The notes: a model not told the origin generated them from the letters alone. A stretch of 14,194 nt of DNA from an uncultured bacterium (GCA_905215845.1 CAJMRU010000011.1:1-14194); one strand, 5' to 3'. Positions 1 to 7,391 are shown, counted from the stretch's first letter. A program made the numbers and translations.

Positions 1-37
1 ATATTCATAAAAATGTATAAGAAAAAATGGAGGGTGT

Positions 38-1981
38 ATGAAAAATTTAAAGAAAATAGTATTAGTTTTAATTTTTATGATTTTAAATATAATATTGCTA
101 TCACCAAAAGCACAAGCAAGTGGAAATCTATACCTAAATAAATTGGAGTTCTATGCAACTATAAACTCTGATGGTAGTATGAATGTAACAGAAATATGGG
201 ATATAGATATAAGTAACACTAATACATTGTATAAGACTTTTAAAACTGACAGAGAGAAATATTCAGGAATACAGAATGTAGAAGTAATAGAAATTACTAA
301 TGGACAAAACAAAAAATTGAATAAAACAAATGAATTATTATGGCATTTAGATAAAGACTCATATTATGGTTTGAAAAATGACAATGGTGATTTTGAAATT
401 GCATGGGGAGTTGGACTAGATAATGGAAAAGAAACAAGAAAATATAAAATTTCATATAAAGTAAATGATGTGATTTCAAAATATAATGATTATGCAGAAT
501 TATATTGGCAATTCATAGGAGAAGATTTTGAAATAGATGCAAAAAAAATAACAGGTACTATAAATCTTCCTGAAAAGGTTAAAAATAAAGAAGATATAAA
601 GGTGTGGGGACATACTGAAGACTTAAATGGAGAAATTTATGCAACTGATTCAGATAAAATAGAATTTGAAATAAATAATTTTATAAGTGGAAAATATGTA
701 GAAATAAGAACATTATTTCCAACAGAATTAATAAATGAAGCAAATAAATTATATAACAAAGAGATTTTAGGGTCAGTAATAAAAGAAGAAACAAAATGGG
801 CAGATGAAGCAAATGCAAAAAGAAGACAAAGAGATAGCAAAAATTTAATTATAACATTAGTCGTAACTTTAGTAAGTGTTGCATTAGGTACATATAGCAT
901 AAAAAAAGCTATGAAATTATCAAATGAAGTAAAAGAAAACAAAAAATATAAATCAACATATAGTGGAGAATATTTTAGAGATATACCAAGAGAAAATGCA
1001 ACACCTGCACAAGCTTTACATATATATAAAGAAACAATAACAGGTTTTTCTGACAATGATATTGGTAAAATAATTTCATCAACATTATTGGATTTGAGTT
1101 TAAAAAAATATATAAATTTTAATGTGGAAAAAGAAAATAAGAAAGAAAAAATTACAATAGAAATCATAAATGAAAATATTGAACAATTATCATCAGATGA
1201 AAAAGTAGTATTTGAATTTTTACAAAAGGCTTGTGAAGATAATAAAAAAATAACAGTAAAAGAATTAGAAAAATATATAAAAAAATTAGAAAATGGAAAA
1301 ATTATAGCTTTAAAAACAAAACTTAATCATTGTACGAAGGAAGAATTAGTAAAAGAAAAAATCTATGATTTAGAAGAAGAAAAGAAATATAAAAAATACA
1401 CATCTGAAAATTCATTATGCATAATTATAATGTTTATTGCTATTATGGGATTTTTTATTTTAATGCAACAGGCGAACATAATAGGAATAGCTATATTAGT
1501 AATGTTAATAATTAGTGAAATAGTAGCATTACAAATTAATCAAAAATCAATTAAGAAAATTAATGTATATACTCAAAAAGGAATAAATGAAAAGAAACAA
1601 TGGAAAGATTTGAGAAAATATATGAAAGATTTTTCAAGACTTGATAAAAGAGAAATACCAGAAATTATAATATGGGAAAAATTTTTAGTTTTTGCAACAG
1701 TATTTAATATTGCAGATAAAGTATTAGAACAATTAAAAATAGTATATCCAAATATTGAAGAAAATCTATCAACAAATAATTATGGATATATGTACTTGAT
1801 GATAAATACTAATTTCTCAAGAAGTTTTACAAATGCAATAAATAATTCGATTTCATCAGCATACTCATCAGCATCAGGAGGAGGCGGTGGCTTCTCTGGT
1901 GGTGGAGGAGGCCGGACGGTGGTCGGCGGAGGCGGCGGCCGGAAGGTAATGATTAAAATCCTATTATTAAGAAAAAATTAA
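38..1981 (+). CDS. DUF2207 family membrane protein with glycine-rich tail
   Basis: As written this is a 647-residue protein. Residues 1-28 form a signal peptide (KK, a hydrophobic core, then AQA-SG). An extracytoplasmic beta-rich region follows to about residue 265, typical of the DUF2207 (YciQ-like) family. A TM helix lies at about 269-288, a cytoplasmic domain starts near 300 with the PAQALHIY stretch, and a TM pair lies at about 458-495. The C-terminus is Ser/Gly-rich, as in many DUF2207 proteins, whose biochemical role is unknown. The start is ATG 38, with GGAGGG at 29-34. The tail is odd: after GGGGGFSGGGGG the frame reads RTVV, GGGGG, then a 10-residue basic/hydrophobic end. Removing single Cs at 1913, 1917, 1924 and 1940 gives an unbroken poly-Gly tail ending in Arg and a TAA at 1947-1949. 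That is the family-like ending, so the last 22 residues are doubtful. Family assignment is fairly sure; function is not. Confidence 0.8.
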   Translation: MKNLKKIVLVLIFMILNIILLSPKAQASGNLYLNKLEFYATINSDGSMNVTEIWDIDISNTNTLYKTFKTDREKYSGIQNVEVIEITNGQNKKLNKTNELLWHLDKDSYYGLKNDNGDFEIAWGVGLDNGKETRKYKISYKVNDVISKYNDYAELYWQFIGEDFEIDAKKITGTINLPEKVKNKEDIKVWGHTEDLNGEIYATDSDKIEFEINNFISGKYVEIRTLFPTELINEANKLYNKEILGSVIKEETKWADEANAKRRQRDSKNLIITLVVTLVSVALGTYSIKKAMKLSNEVKENKKYKSTYSGEYFRDIPRENATPAQALHIYKETITGFSDNDIGKIISSTLLDLSLKKYINFNVEKENKKEKITIEIINENIEQLSSDEKVVFEFLQKACEDNKKITVKELEKYIKKLENGKIIALKTKLNHCTKEELVKEKIYDLEEEKKYKKYTSENSLCIIIMFIAIMGFFILMQQANIIGIAILVMLIISEIVALQINQKSIKKINVYTQKGINEKKQWKDLRKYMKDFSRLDKREIPEIIIWEKFLVFATVFNIADKVLEQLKIVYPNIEENLSTNNYGYMYLMINTNFSRSFTNAINNSISSAYSSASGGGGGFSGGGGGRTVVGGGGGRKVMIKILLLRKN

Positions 1982-2019
1982 GAAATTAGTATAAAAAAGG
2001 TGTATTTTTTCAAAATATA

Positions 2020-2028
2020 TGATAGAAT
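2020..2028 (+). promoter_or_regulatory. Candidate extended -10 promoter upstream of pyrH
   Basis: TG at 2020-2021 plus TAGAAT at 2023-2028 matches an extended -10 element (TGnTATAAT) with one mismatch in the hexamer. No good -35 is visible 17 bp upstream. It lies between the DUF2207 gene and pyrH, where the cluster would be expected to start. No strong GC-rich terminator separates the two genes, so read-through is also possible. Confidence 0.35.
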
Positions 2029-2046
2029 AACTCTGATAAACTAAAT

Positions 2047-2053
2047 AAGGAGA
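2047..2053 (+). promoter_or_regulatory. Ribosome binding site that decides the pyrH start
   Basis: AAGGAGA directly abuts a GTG at 2054, which is too close to initiate, and sits about 9 nt before a TTG at 2063. The spacing therefore favours TTG 2063 as the start of pyrH, giving an N-terminus MSEVKYKRVLLKLSGEAL that is normal for UMP kinases. Confidence 0.65.
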
Positions 2054-2062
2054 GTGAAAGAC

Positions 2063-2770
2063 TTGTCAGAAGTAAAATATAAAAGAGTATTACTAAAATT
2101 AAGTGGAGAAGCATTAGCTGGAAGTCAAAAAAATGGAGTCGATGCCGAGACAGTAGGAAAGATTTGTGATAAAGTAAAAGAAATTGTTGATTTAGGAGTT
2201 CAAGTAGCAATTGTAGTAGGAGGAGGAAATTTCTGGAGAGGAAGAAATGGACATCAAATGGAAAGAACAACAGCAGATTACATGGGAATGCTTGCTACTG
2301 CTATGAATGGATTAGCACTTCAAGATGCTTTAGAAACAAGAGGAATACATTCAAGAGTTCAAACAGCGATAGAAATGAGAGAAATAGCAGAACCATTTAT
2401 TCAAAGAAAAGCAGAAAAACATTTAAATAGAGGTAGAGTTGTAATATTTGCTTGTGGTACAGGACACCCATATTTTACAACAGATACAGCAGCAGTTTTA
2501 AGAGCGATAGAAATAAAAGCAGATATAATTTTATTAGGAAAAGCAATAGATGCAGTATATTCAGCAGACCCTAAAGTAGAGCCAGATGCAACTAGATTTG
2601 AAGAAATTTCTTACTTAGAAGTACTAAATAAAGATTTAAAAGTAATGGATTCAACAGCAACTGCAATGTGTAGAGACAATAATATACCATTATTAGTATT
2701 TGGAATAGCAGACCCAGAAAATATAGTAAGAGCAGTAAAAGGTGAAAAAATAGGTACAATAGTATCATAG
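2063..2770 (+). CDS. pyrH: UMP kinase (uridylate kinase)
   Basis: This 235-residue protein is full length for bacterial UMP kinase, a hexameric cytoplasmic enzyme of the amino-acid-kinase fold that phosphorylates UMP to UDP with ATP. Visible motifs are the N-terminal KLSGEAL (12-18), the glycine loop GGGNFWRG (53-60), DYMGMLATAMN (72-82), GTGHPYFTTDTAA (132-144) for UMP and ATP binding, and AIDAVYSADPK (161-171). The start is TTG 2063, chosen from ribosome-binding-site spacing; GTG 2054 would add three residues but touches the site. It heads a classic cluster with frr, separated by a 106-bp gap that contains a 30-bp tandem repeat. UDP made here feeds pyrimidine nucleotide and cell-wall sugar-nucleotide supply. 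Identity is secure; only the exact start is open. Confidence 0.95.
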   Translation: MSEVKYKRVLLKLSGEALAGSQKNGVDAETVGKICDKVKEIVDLGVQVAIVVGGGNFWRGRNGHQMERTTADYMGMLATAMNGLALQDALETRGIHSRVQTAIEMREIAEPFIQRKAEKHLNRGRVVIFACGTGHPYFTTDTAAVLRAIEIKADIILLGKAIDAVYSADPKVEPDATRFEEISYLEVLNKDLKVMDSTATAMCRDNNIPLLVFGIADPENIVRAVKGEKIGTIVS

Positions 2771-2800
2771 AATAAAAATATAAAAGTAAGGCTAGAGAAG

Positions 2801-2860
2801 AAACATAAAAAATAGAGATATAATAAAAAGAAATATAAAGAATAGCCATATAATAAAATT
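2801..2860 (+). repeat. Imperfect 30-bp tandem repeat, two units, each with TATAAT
   Basis: Units 2801-2830 and 2831-2860 match at 24 of 30 positions without gaps. Both share AATAG followed two bases later by ATATAATAAAA, so each carries a perfect TATAAT (2819-2824 and 2849-2854). The pair sits directly ahead of the frr ribosome binding site. No matching -35 is evident 17 bp upstream of either TATAAT. Confidence 0.55.
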
Positions 2861-2863
2861 AAA

Positions 2864-2869
2864 AAGGAG
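2864..2869 (+). promoter_or_regulatory. Ribosome binding site that decides the frr start
   Basis: AAGGAG lies 1 nt from ATG 2871 and 7 nt from ATG 2877. Only the second spacing is usable, so frr most likely starts at 2877, two codons downstream of the longest open frame. Confidence 0.7.
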
Positions 2870-2876
2870 AATGGAA

Positions 2877-3425
2877 ATGGATTATACAAAAATACAAGAA
2901 AAAATGGAAAAAACAATAAGCAATTTTGCAGAAAGATTATCAGAAATAAGAGCTGGAAGAGCAAATCCAGCAATATTAAATAAAGTAAAAATAGATTATT
3001 ATGGAACACCAACACCAATCAATCAAATGGCAGGAATATCAGTTCCAGAAGCTAGATTAATAGTAATTCAACCATGGGATGTAAGTGTTTTAAAAGATAT
3101 AGAAAAAGCAATTTTAGCATCAGATATAGGAATTAACCCAAATAATGACGGAAAAGTAATAAGACTAGCTTTCCCTGAATTAAATGAAGAGAGAAGAAAA
3201 GAATTAGTAAAAGATGTAAAGAAGATGGCAGAAGAAGCTAAAGTTGCTATAAGAGGAGCTAGAAGAGATGGAATAGAAACAGCAAAAGCAGAGCAAAAAG
3301 AAGGAAATATGACAGAAGATGAATTAAAACAAGCAGAAAATGAAATTCAAAAACTTACAGACAAAAATGTAGAGGAAATTGATAAAATATTAGCAAATAA
3401 AGAAAAAGAAATAATGTCAGTATAG
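2877..3425 (+). CDS. frr: Ribosome recycling factor
   Basis: This 182-residue protein (family about 185) acts with EF-G to split post-termination ribosomes in the cytoplasm. The order is typical: N-terminal helix of domain I with RAGRANPAIL (25-34), then domain II (about 31-104) with YYGTPTPINQMAGISVPEAR, the IQPWD segment (64-68), and INPNNDGKVIRLAFPELNEERR (86-107). The long helices of domain I follow, with AIRGARRDG (124-132) around the conserved arginines and EIQKLTDKNVEEID near the end. Most family members read RNIRRD where this one has RGARRD. ATG 2877 is preferred over 2871 from ribosome-binding-site spacing. It follows pyrH, as in most bacteria. Identity is certain. Confidence 0.96.
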   Translation: MDYTKIQEKMEKTISNFAERLSEIRAGRANPAILNKVKIDYYGTPTPINQMAGISVPEARLIVIQPWDVSVLKDIEKAILASDIGINPNNDGKVIRLAFPELNEERRKELVKDVKKMAEEAKVAIRGARRDGIETAKAEQKEGNMTEDELKQAENEIQKLTDKNVEEIDKILANKEKEIMSV

Positions 3426-3468
3426 AACCTTTAATTCTAACTTATACCTCAAAGGGGAACGATAGAAA

Positions 3469-4359
3469 ATGGAATTTAAACAAAAATTATTAGAATATCA
3501 AGAAATAATAAATAAAGAATTAGAAAAAAATATAACAAAAAAAGAATGCTTAGAAAAAACTTTGAATTCTTCAGTAGAATATAGCTTATTAGCAGGAGGA
3601 AAAAGACTTAGACCTATTTTAATATTAGCTTCATATGCATTGTTTAAAAATGATATAGAAAAATGTATGCCATATGCAGTTGCATTAGAAATGGTGCATA
3701 ATTTTTCATTAATACATGATGACTTACCAGGAATCGATAATGATGATTTTAGACATGGAAAACCAACAAACCATAAGCAATTTAATGAAGCAACAGCAAT
3801 TTTAGCAGGGGACAAATTATTAAATAATAGCTATAAAATTATAAGTGAAGATTTGCTAAAAACAGTATCAGAACAAGAACTAAAAACAAAGATGAAAATA
3901 TTTAATGAATTTTCAATAGCAATAGATAAAATGATTATTGGAGAATATGTAGATACTGAGTATGAAGGAAAAGAAATAAAAACAGAGGATTTAGATTTTA
4001 TTCATGAAAATAAAACAGGTGCATTTCTAATATTAAGTGTTAGAATAGGAGCAATGCTTGCTGATGCAAACTCTAAGGACTTAGAAAAGCTAACTAATTA
4101 TGCTAAGAAAATAGGGTTAGCTTTTCAAGTAAAAGATGACATTTTATCAGAAGAAGGAAATGAAGAAATTTTAGGAAAACCAGTAGGAAATGATAGAAAG
4201 TTGAAGAAATGTACATATGTATCTAAATATGGTTTGAATAAAGCGAAAGAAATATTAAATCAAATTATAGAAGATAGTATAAAGGAAATATCAGAATATG
4301 GAGAAAAAGCAGATTTTCTAATAGAATTATCAAGATATATAGCAAATAGAAATAAATAA
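3469..4359 (+). CDS. ispA: Polyprenyl synthase (FPP/GGPP synthase-like)
   Basis: This 296-residue trans-prenyltransferase of the IspA/GGPP-synthase family condenses IPP with allylic diphosphates to make FPP or a similar short chain. Motifs include GGKRLRP (43-49), the first Asp-rich motif DDLPGIDND (84-92) of IspA spacing (DDx4D), RHGKPT (95-100), ILAGD (111-115), KTGAF (182-186), and the second Asp-rich region AFQVKDDILS (218-227) followed by LGKPVGNDRKLKKCTY. Two oddities stand out. The last Asp of the second motif (normally DDILD) is Ser227, and the usual GGQxxD stretch reads GEYVD (158-162). Ligand-binding lysine, arginine and most aspartates remain, so an active enzyme is likely, but chain-length or metal-binding details may differ. 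AAAGGGG (3451-3457) precedes ATG 3469. Its position next to uppS suits supply of the UppS substrate. The exact product cannot be told from sequence alone. Confidence 0.88.
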   Translation: MEFKQKLLEYQEIINKELEKNITKKECLEKTLNSSVEYSLLAGGKRLRPILILASYALFKNDIEKCMPYAVALEMVHNFSLIHDDLPGIDNDDFRHGKPTNHKQFNEATAILAGDKLLNNSYKIISEDLLKTVSEQELKTKMKIFNEFSIAIDKMIIGEYVDTEYEGKEIKTEDLDFIHENKTGAFLILSVRIGAMLADANSKDLEKLTNYAKKIGLAFQVKDDILSEEGNEEILGKPVGNDRKLKKCTYVSKYGLNKAKEILNQIIEDSIKEISEYGEKADFLIELSRYIANRNK

Positions 4360-4377
4360 TATAAGTGAGGATGAAAA

Positions 4378-5091
4378 ATGAAATTCAATAAAGAGCATAT
4401 GCCTAAACATATAGCTATAATAATGGATGGAAACAGAAGATGGGCAAAAGCAAAAGGAAAACCAGTTAGTTTTGGGCATAAAGAAGGGGCAAAAACATTA
4501 GAAAATATAGTAAGATATGCAAACAAAATTGGATTAGAATATATAACTGTATATGCATTTTCAACAGAAAATTGGAAAAGGGCAGAAGATGAGGTAAAAG
4601 CATTAATGATGCTTTTACAAAATTACTTAGACGATTATTCAAAAAGAGCAGATACAGAGAATATAAGAGTTAAAATATTAGGAGATATTTCAGCTCTATC
4701 AGATGGAATGCAAAAAAGTATAAATAAATGTATGGAAAGAACAAAAGATAATACAGGAGTTACTTTTAATATTGCATTAAATTATGGTGGTAGAGATGAA
4801 ATATTAAAGGCAATTAAGCAAATAGCTAAAGAAGTTAAAGAAGATAAAATAGAAATAGAAGATATAACAGAAGAAAAGGTATCAAATAGCTTATATACAA
4901 AAGGAGAACCAGATCCAGACTTATTAATTAGAACAAGTGGAGAGTTAAGATTAAGCAATTTCTTACCATGGCAATTAGTATATTCTGAATTTTTATTTGT
5001 TGATAAAAATTGGCCAGATTTCAATGAAGAAGATTTAGATAATGCAATTATAGAATATCAAAAAAGAACGAGAAAATTTGGAGCAAATTAA
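4378..5091 (+). CDS. uppS: Undecaprenyl diphosphate synthase (cis-prenyltransferase)
   Basis: This 237-residue enzyme elongates FPP with IPP in cis to undecaprenyl diphosphate, the lipid carrier for peptidoglycan and other wall polymers. It shows the diagnostic HIAIIMDGNRRWA (11-23) with catalytic Asp17, FGHKEGAKTL (32-41), VYAFSTENWKR (58-68), LNYGGRDEI (134-142), and the C-terminal signature DPDLLIRTSGELRLSNFLPW (179-198) followed by QLVYSEFLF, with Arg185, Arg191 and Glu204 as expected ligands. GTGAGG (4365-4370) gives a 7-nt spacing to ATG 4378; an ATG at 4371 is in another frame. The gene is 18 bp after the prenyl synthase and 19 bp before cdsA, which indicates a single operon. Its length and motifs are fully normal. 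Confidence 0.96.
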   Translation: MKFNKEHMPKHIAIIMDGNRRWAKAKGKPVSFGHKEGAKTLENIVRYANKIGLEYITVYAFSTENWKRAEDEVKALMMLLQNYLDDYSKRADTENIRVKILGDISALSDGMQKSINKCMERTKDNTGVTFNIALNYGGRDEILKAIKQIAKEVKEDKIEIEDITEEKVSNSLYTKGEPDPDLLIRTSGELRLSNFLPWQLVYSEFLFVDKNWPDFNEEDLDNAIIEYQKRTRKFGAN

Positions 5092-5110
5092 GGAAGAAAG
5101 AGGAATAAAG

Positions 5111-5914
5111 ATGGATATAAAAAGATTAACATCAGGACTATTAGGATTTCCATTAGTATTACTAATTTTAATAATAGGAAACAAGTTTGTTGTAGATATA
5201 GCCCTAGCAATTATTGCAATATTAGCAATGGATGAATATTTTAATGCAATTTCAAAAATAGCAAAACCTGTAAGATGGATAGGATATTTGAGTTGTATTA
5301 GTATAGCAATTATACATATAATGCCACCAGAAACTGCTAATTCAGCAGCAATACTTGCAATACCTACAATATTATTAGTATTATTTGCACAAGTAATTGC
5401 AACTGAAATGAAAACAAGTTTTAAAGATATTGCATATACTTTTATAGGAATAATATATGTTGTATTGTGTATAATGTTTATAGCTAAGATAAATGGAATG
5501 CAAAATGGGAACATTTTAATTTGGTATGCAATAATAGCAGCTTGGGGAACAGATATATTTGCATATTTTGTTGGAAAAGCAATAGGAAAACATAAATTTA
5601 GTAAAATAAGTCCTAAAAAATCAATAGAAGGTTGCATAGGAGGAACAATAGGTTCTATTTTGCTAATGCTATTATATACATATGTAGCAAATAAATATTG
5701 GGGAATGAATTATTCATATTTATTTATTGTAGGAATAGGAATTATATTAAGTTTTATAGGTCAAATTGGAGATTTTGCAGCTTCAACAATAAAAAGATAT
5801 GTTGATATAAAAGATTATAGTAATTTAATACCAGGACATGGTGGAATGTTAGATAGAATAGATAGTTTAATGTTTATAGCACCATTTGCATATATATTAT
5901 TAACATTTATTTAA
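5111..5914 (+). CDS. cdsA: Phosphatidate cytidylyltransferase (CDP-diglyceride synthase)
   Basis: This 267-residue polytopic membrane enzyme makes CDP-diacylglycerol from phosphatidate and CTP, the entry point to phosphatidylglycerol and related lipids. The C-terminal CdsA signature is complete at about 225-251: S-x-x-KR, then KD, then PGHGGMLDRID. Several hydrophobic helices precede it, from LLGFPLVLLILIIG onward, and WGTDIFAYFVGKAIGKHKFS, the usual upstream conserved block, is present. ATG 5111, with GAGG at 5100-5103, is chosen over the longer TTG-initiated frame at 5078, which would overlap uppS and add an uncharacteristic leader. It follows uppS by 19 bp. The usual next gene, dxr, is absent; rseP follows after 39 bp. 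Confidence 0.95.
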   Translation: MDIKRLTSGLLGFPLVLLILIIGNKFVVDIALAIIAILAMDEYFNAISKIAKPVRWIGYLSCISIAIIHIMPPETANSAAILAIPTILLVLFAQVIATEMKTSFKDIAYTFIGIIYVVLCIMFIAKINGMQNGNILIWYAIIAAWGTDIFAYFVGKAIGKHKFSKISPKKSIEGCIGGTIGSILLMLLYTYVANKYWGMNYSYLFIVGIGIILSFIGQIGDFAASTIKRYVDIKDYSNLIPGHGGMLDRIDSLMFIAPFAYILLTFI

Positions 5915-5942
5915 AAACTATTAGTTAGCCATAAGGCTTAGT

Positions 5943-5948
5943 AGGAGG
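5943..5948 (+). promoter_or_regulatory. Strong ribosome binding site for the TTG-started rseP
   Basis: A perfect AGGAGG sits 5 nt before TTG 5954. No ATG fits the beginning of the protein, and the hydrophobic helix leading to HELGH must start close by, so a TTG start is well supported. Confidence 0.75.
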
Positions 5949-5953
5949 CAAGA

Positions 5954-7206
5954 TTGATAACATTTATAATATCAGCAATAAAAATTATATTTTTATTAGG
6001 ATTTTTAATATTTATACATGAACTAGGACATTTTTTAGTTGCAAAACTTTGCAAAGTAAAAGTAAATGAATTTGCAATAGGATTTGGACCTCAAATATGG
6101 CAAAAGCAAGGAAAAGAAACTAAATATGCAATACGAGCATTACCACTTCGGTGGTTTTGTTAGTATGGAAGGAGAAGACGAAAGGTCTGAAAATAAAAGA
6201 GCTTTTTCAAATGCAAGTATTCCAAAAAGAATAGCAATTTGTTTAGCAGGAGCAACTGTAAATATTATTTTTGGATTAGCTATATATTTTGTAGTTGTAG
6301 CAAATTCAGGTGTATATGTATCAAATGAAGTAGATTCAACAATTGATGGATATGCAGCTGAGCAAATTGGTTTACAAAGTGGAGATAAAATTGTAGAAAT
6401 AAATGACAAGAAAATAAAAAGCAAATATGATTTAGACAAAATAATGAATAAGTCAAATGGTGAAGAACTAAATATAAAAGTAGAAAGAAATACTGAAATA
6501 CTTGATTTTAAAGTAAAGCCAACAGAAGTAAAAAATAGAGTTACTCGGAATGTATTTAGATGAAAAATGTCAGGTAATTGCAGTAGAAAAAGGAAGTAGT
6601 AGTGAAAAACAAGGAATAAAAGCAAATGATGTAATATTAAAAATAAATAATGAAGAAACAAATCAAGATTCAAATAAAGCTTTGGAGATTTTGCAACAAA
6701 AAGGATTAGGAACAATGTTGTTAACTGTAAAAAGAGGAAATGAGGAGATAAATATAGAATTAACTCCAGACTATGTTTCTTCTTACTATATAGGAGTTAA
6801 CATGAAAAAAGCACCAGAGACTTTTTGGAATAAGTGCATATATGGTACAATGGAAACTAAGGAATTTGCTTTTTCAATATTAGATAATATTAAAAAGCTA
6901 TTTACTGGTGGTGTTGGAATAGACCAAATGATGGGACCTGTGGGAATATCAGAAGCAGTGGCTAAAACTAGTGGATGGCAAGATTTTATCTATATGATGG
7001 CATTGATTTCATTATCTTTGGGTGTTACTAATTTATTACCTATACCAGCTTTGGATGGTGGTAAGATTTTGATTTTGTTGATAGAAGCAATAAGAAGAAA
7101 ACCTATGAAACAAGAGACAGAAATAAATATTCAATTGCTTGGTTTTTCGATTTTAATAGCATTATCAATTTATGTGACTTATAATGACATTTTGAGAATT
7201 TTCTGA
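5954..7206 (+). pseudogene. rseP: Site-2 zinc metalloprotease RseP, split by two +1 frameshifts
   Basis: Three frames (5954-6163, about 6150-6563, about 6547-7206) together make one RseP/site-2 protease, a membrane metalloprotease that cleaves anti-sigma factors and signal-peptide remnants. The first piece has the zinc motif HELGH (22-26). It runs to RALPL, then breaks; deleting C6149 gives the expected LPLGGFVSMEGEDE. The second piece carries the next TM (CLAGATVNIIFGLAIYF) and a first PDZ domain, then breaks; deleting C6546 joins KNRVTG to MYLDEKC. The third piece holds a second PDZ domain, MGPVGI, and NLLPIPALDGG with the third zinc ligand (Asp at about 367 of the repaired 416 residues). 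All domains and catalytic residues survive in order, so recent mutation or, more likely, sequence error is favoured over old decay. It closes the cdsA-linked cluster and stops with TGA before a terminator. Confidence 0.9.
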
Positions 7207-7241
7207 TATTTCTTTGATTTTTATAAGTAGATTAGTAGAGG

Positions 7242-7275
7242 CTCCAAAATACTGTTGAGAGATGGTGTTTTGGGG
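7242..7275 (+). terminator. Intrinsic terminator after rseP
   Basis: CCAAAATAC (7244-7252) pairs with GTGTTTTGG (7265-7273), with one G-T wobble, and the stem extends outward by two more pairs. The loop is about 12 nt. A T-rich run (TTGTTTTAT) follows. It lies 38 bp after the rseP stop and marks the end of the pyrH-rseP cluster. Confidence 0.65.
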
Positions 7276-7362
7276 TTGTTTTATATGTGTGTTTTTATTG
7301 TTTTATTATGTTGAAATTTAGAAATGTAGAGAGGCTTTTAACAAATTTGGCAGTTATTTTAA

Positions 7363-7391
7363 TTGACTAAAGAATTTCTAAATGCTATAAT
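7363..7391 (+). promoter_or_regulatory. Strong sigma-A-type promoter with extended -10
   Basis: TTGACT (7363-7368) and TATAAT (7386-7391) are separated by exactly 17 bp, and TG at 7383-7384 forms an extended -10. This is the best promoter in the window. Transcription would start near 7398, giving a leader of about 48 nt before ATG 7446. Confidence 0.8.

Noticed and set aside
637..1167. Reverse-strand open frame of 176 codons inside the DUF2207 gene
   Set aside because: It is the complement of a well-supported + strand gene; its Phe/Leu/Ser-rich product is what the antisense of A-rich coding DNA gives, and it has no ribosome binding site or family match.
1991..2010. A-run/T-run pairing after the DUF2207 gene as an intrinsic terminator
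   Set aside because: The stem would be only A-T pairs around GGTGTA, too weak to call.
2054..2062. GTG 2054 as the pyrH start
   Set aside because: It touches the ribosome binding site with no spacer; TTG 2063 has workable spacing and gives a family-typical N-terminus.
5035..5637. Reverse-strand open frame of 200 codons across uppS/cdsA
   Set aside because: Both overlapped genes have diagnostic motifs on the + strand; the reverse product shows no recognisable domain.
5915..5953. AGCC-ATAA-GGCT hairpin between cdsA and rseP as a terminator
   Set aside because: The stem is only 4 bp and is followed by a ribosome binding site, not a T-run; an operon junction is more likely.
6140..6715. Reverse-strand open frame of 191 codons inside rseP
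   Set aside because: It overlaps the PDZ domains of the split rseP, which are clear on the + strand; the reverse product is low-complexity hydrophobic.
5954..7206. Three separate small genes in place of one rseP
   Set aside because: The pieces overlap in different frames, share no independent start signals, and together reconstruct one protease in correct order with two single-base deletions.
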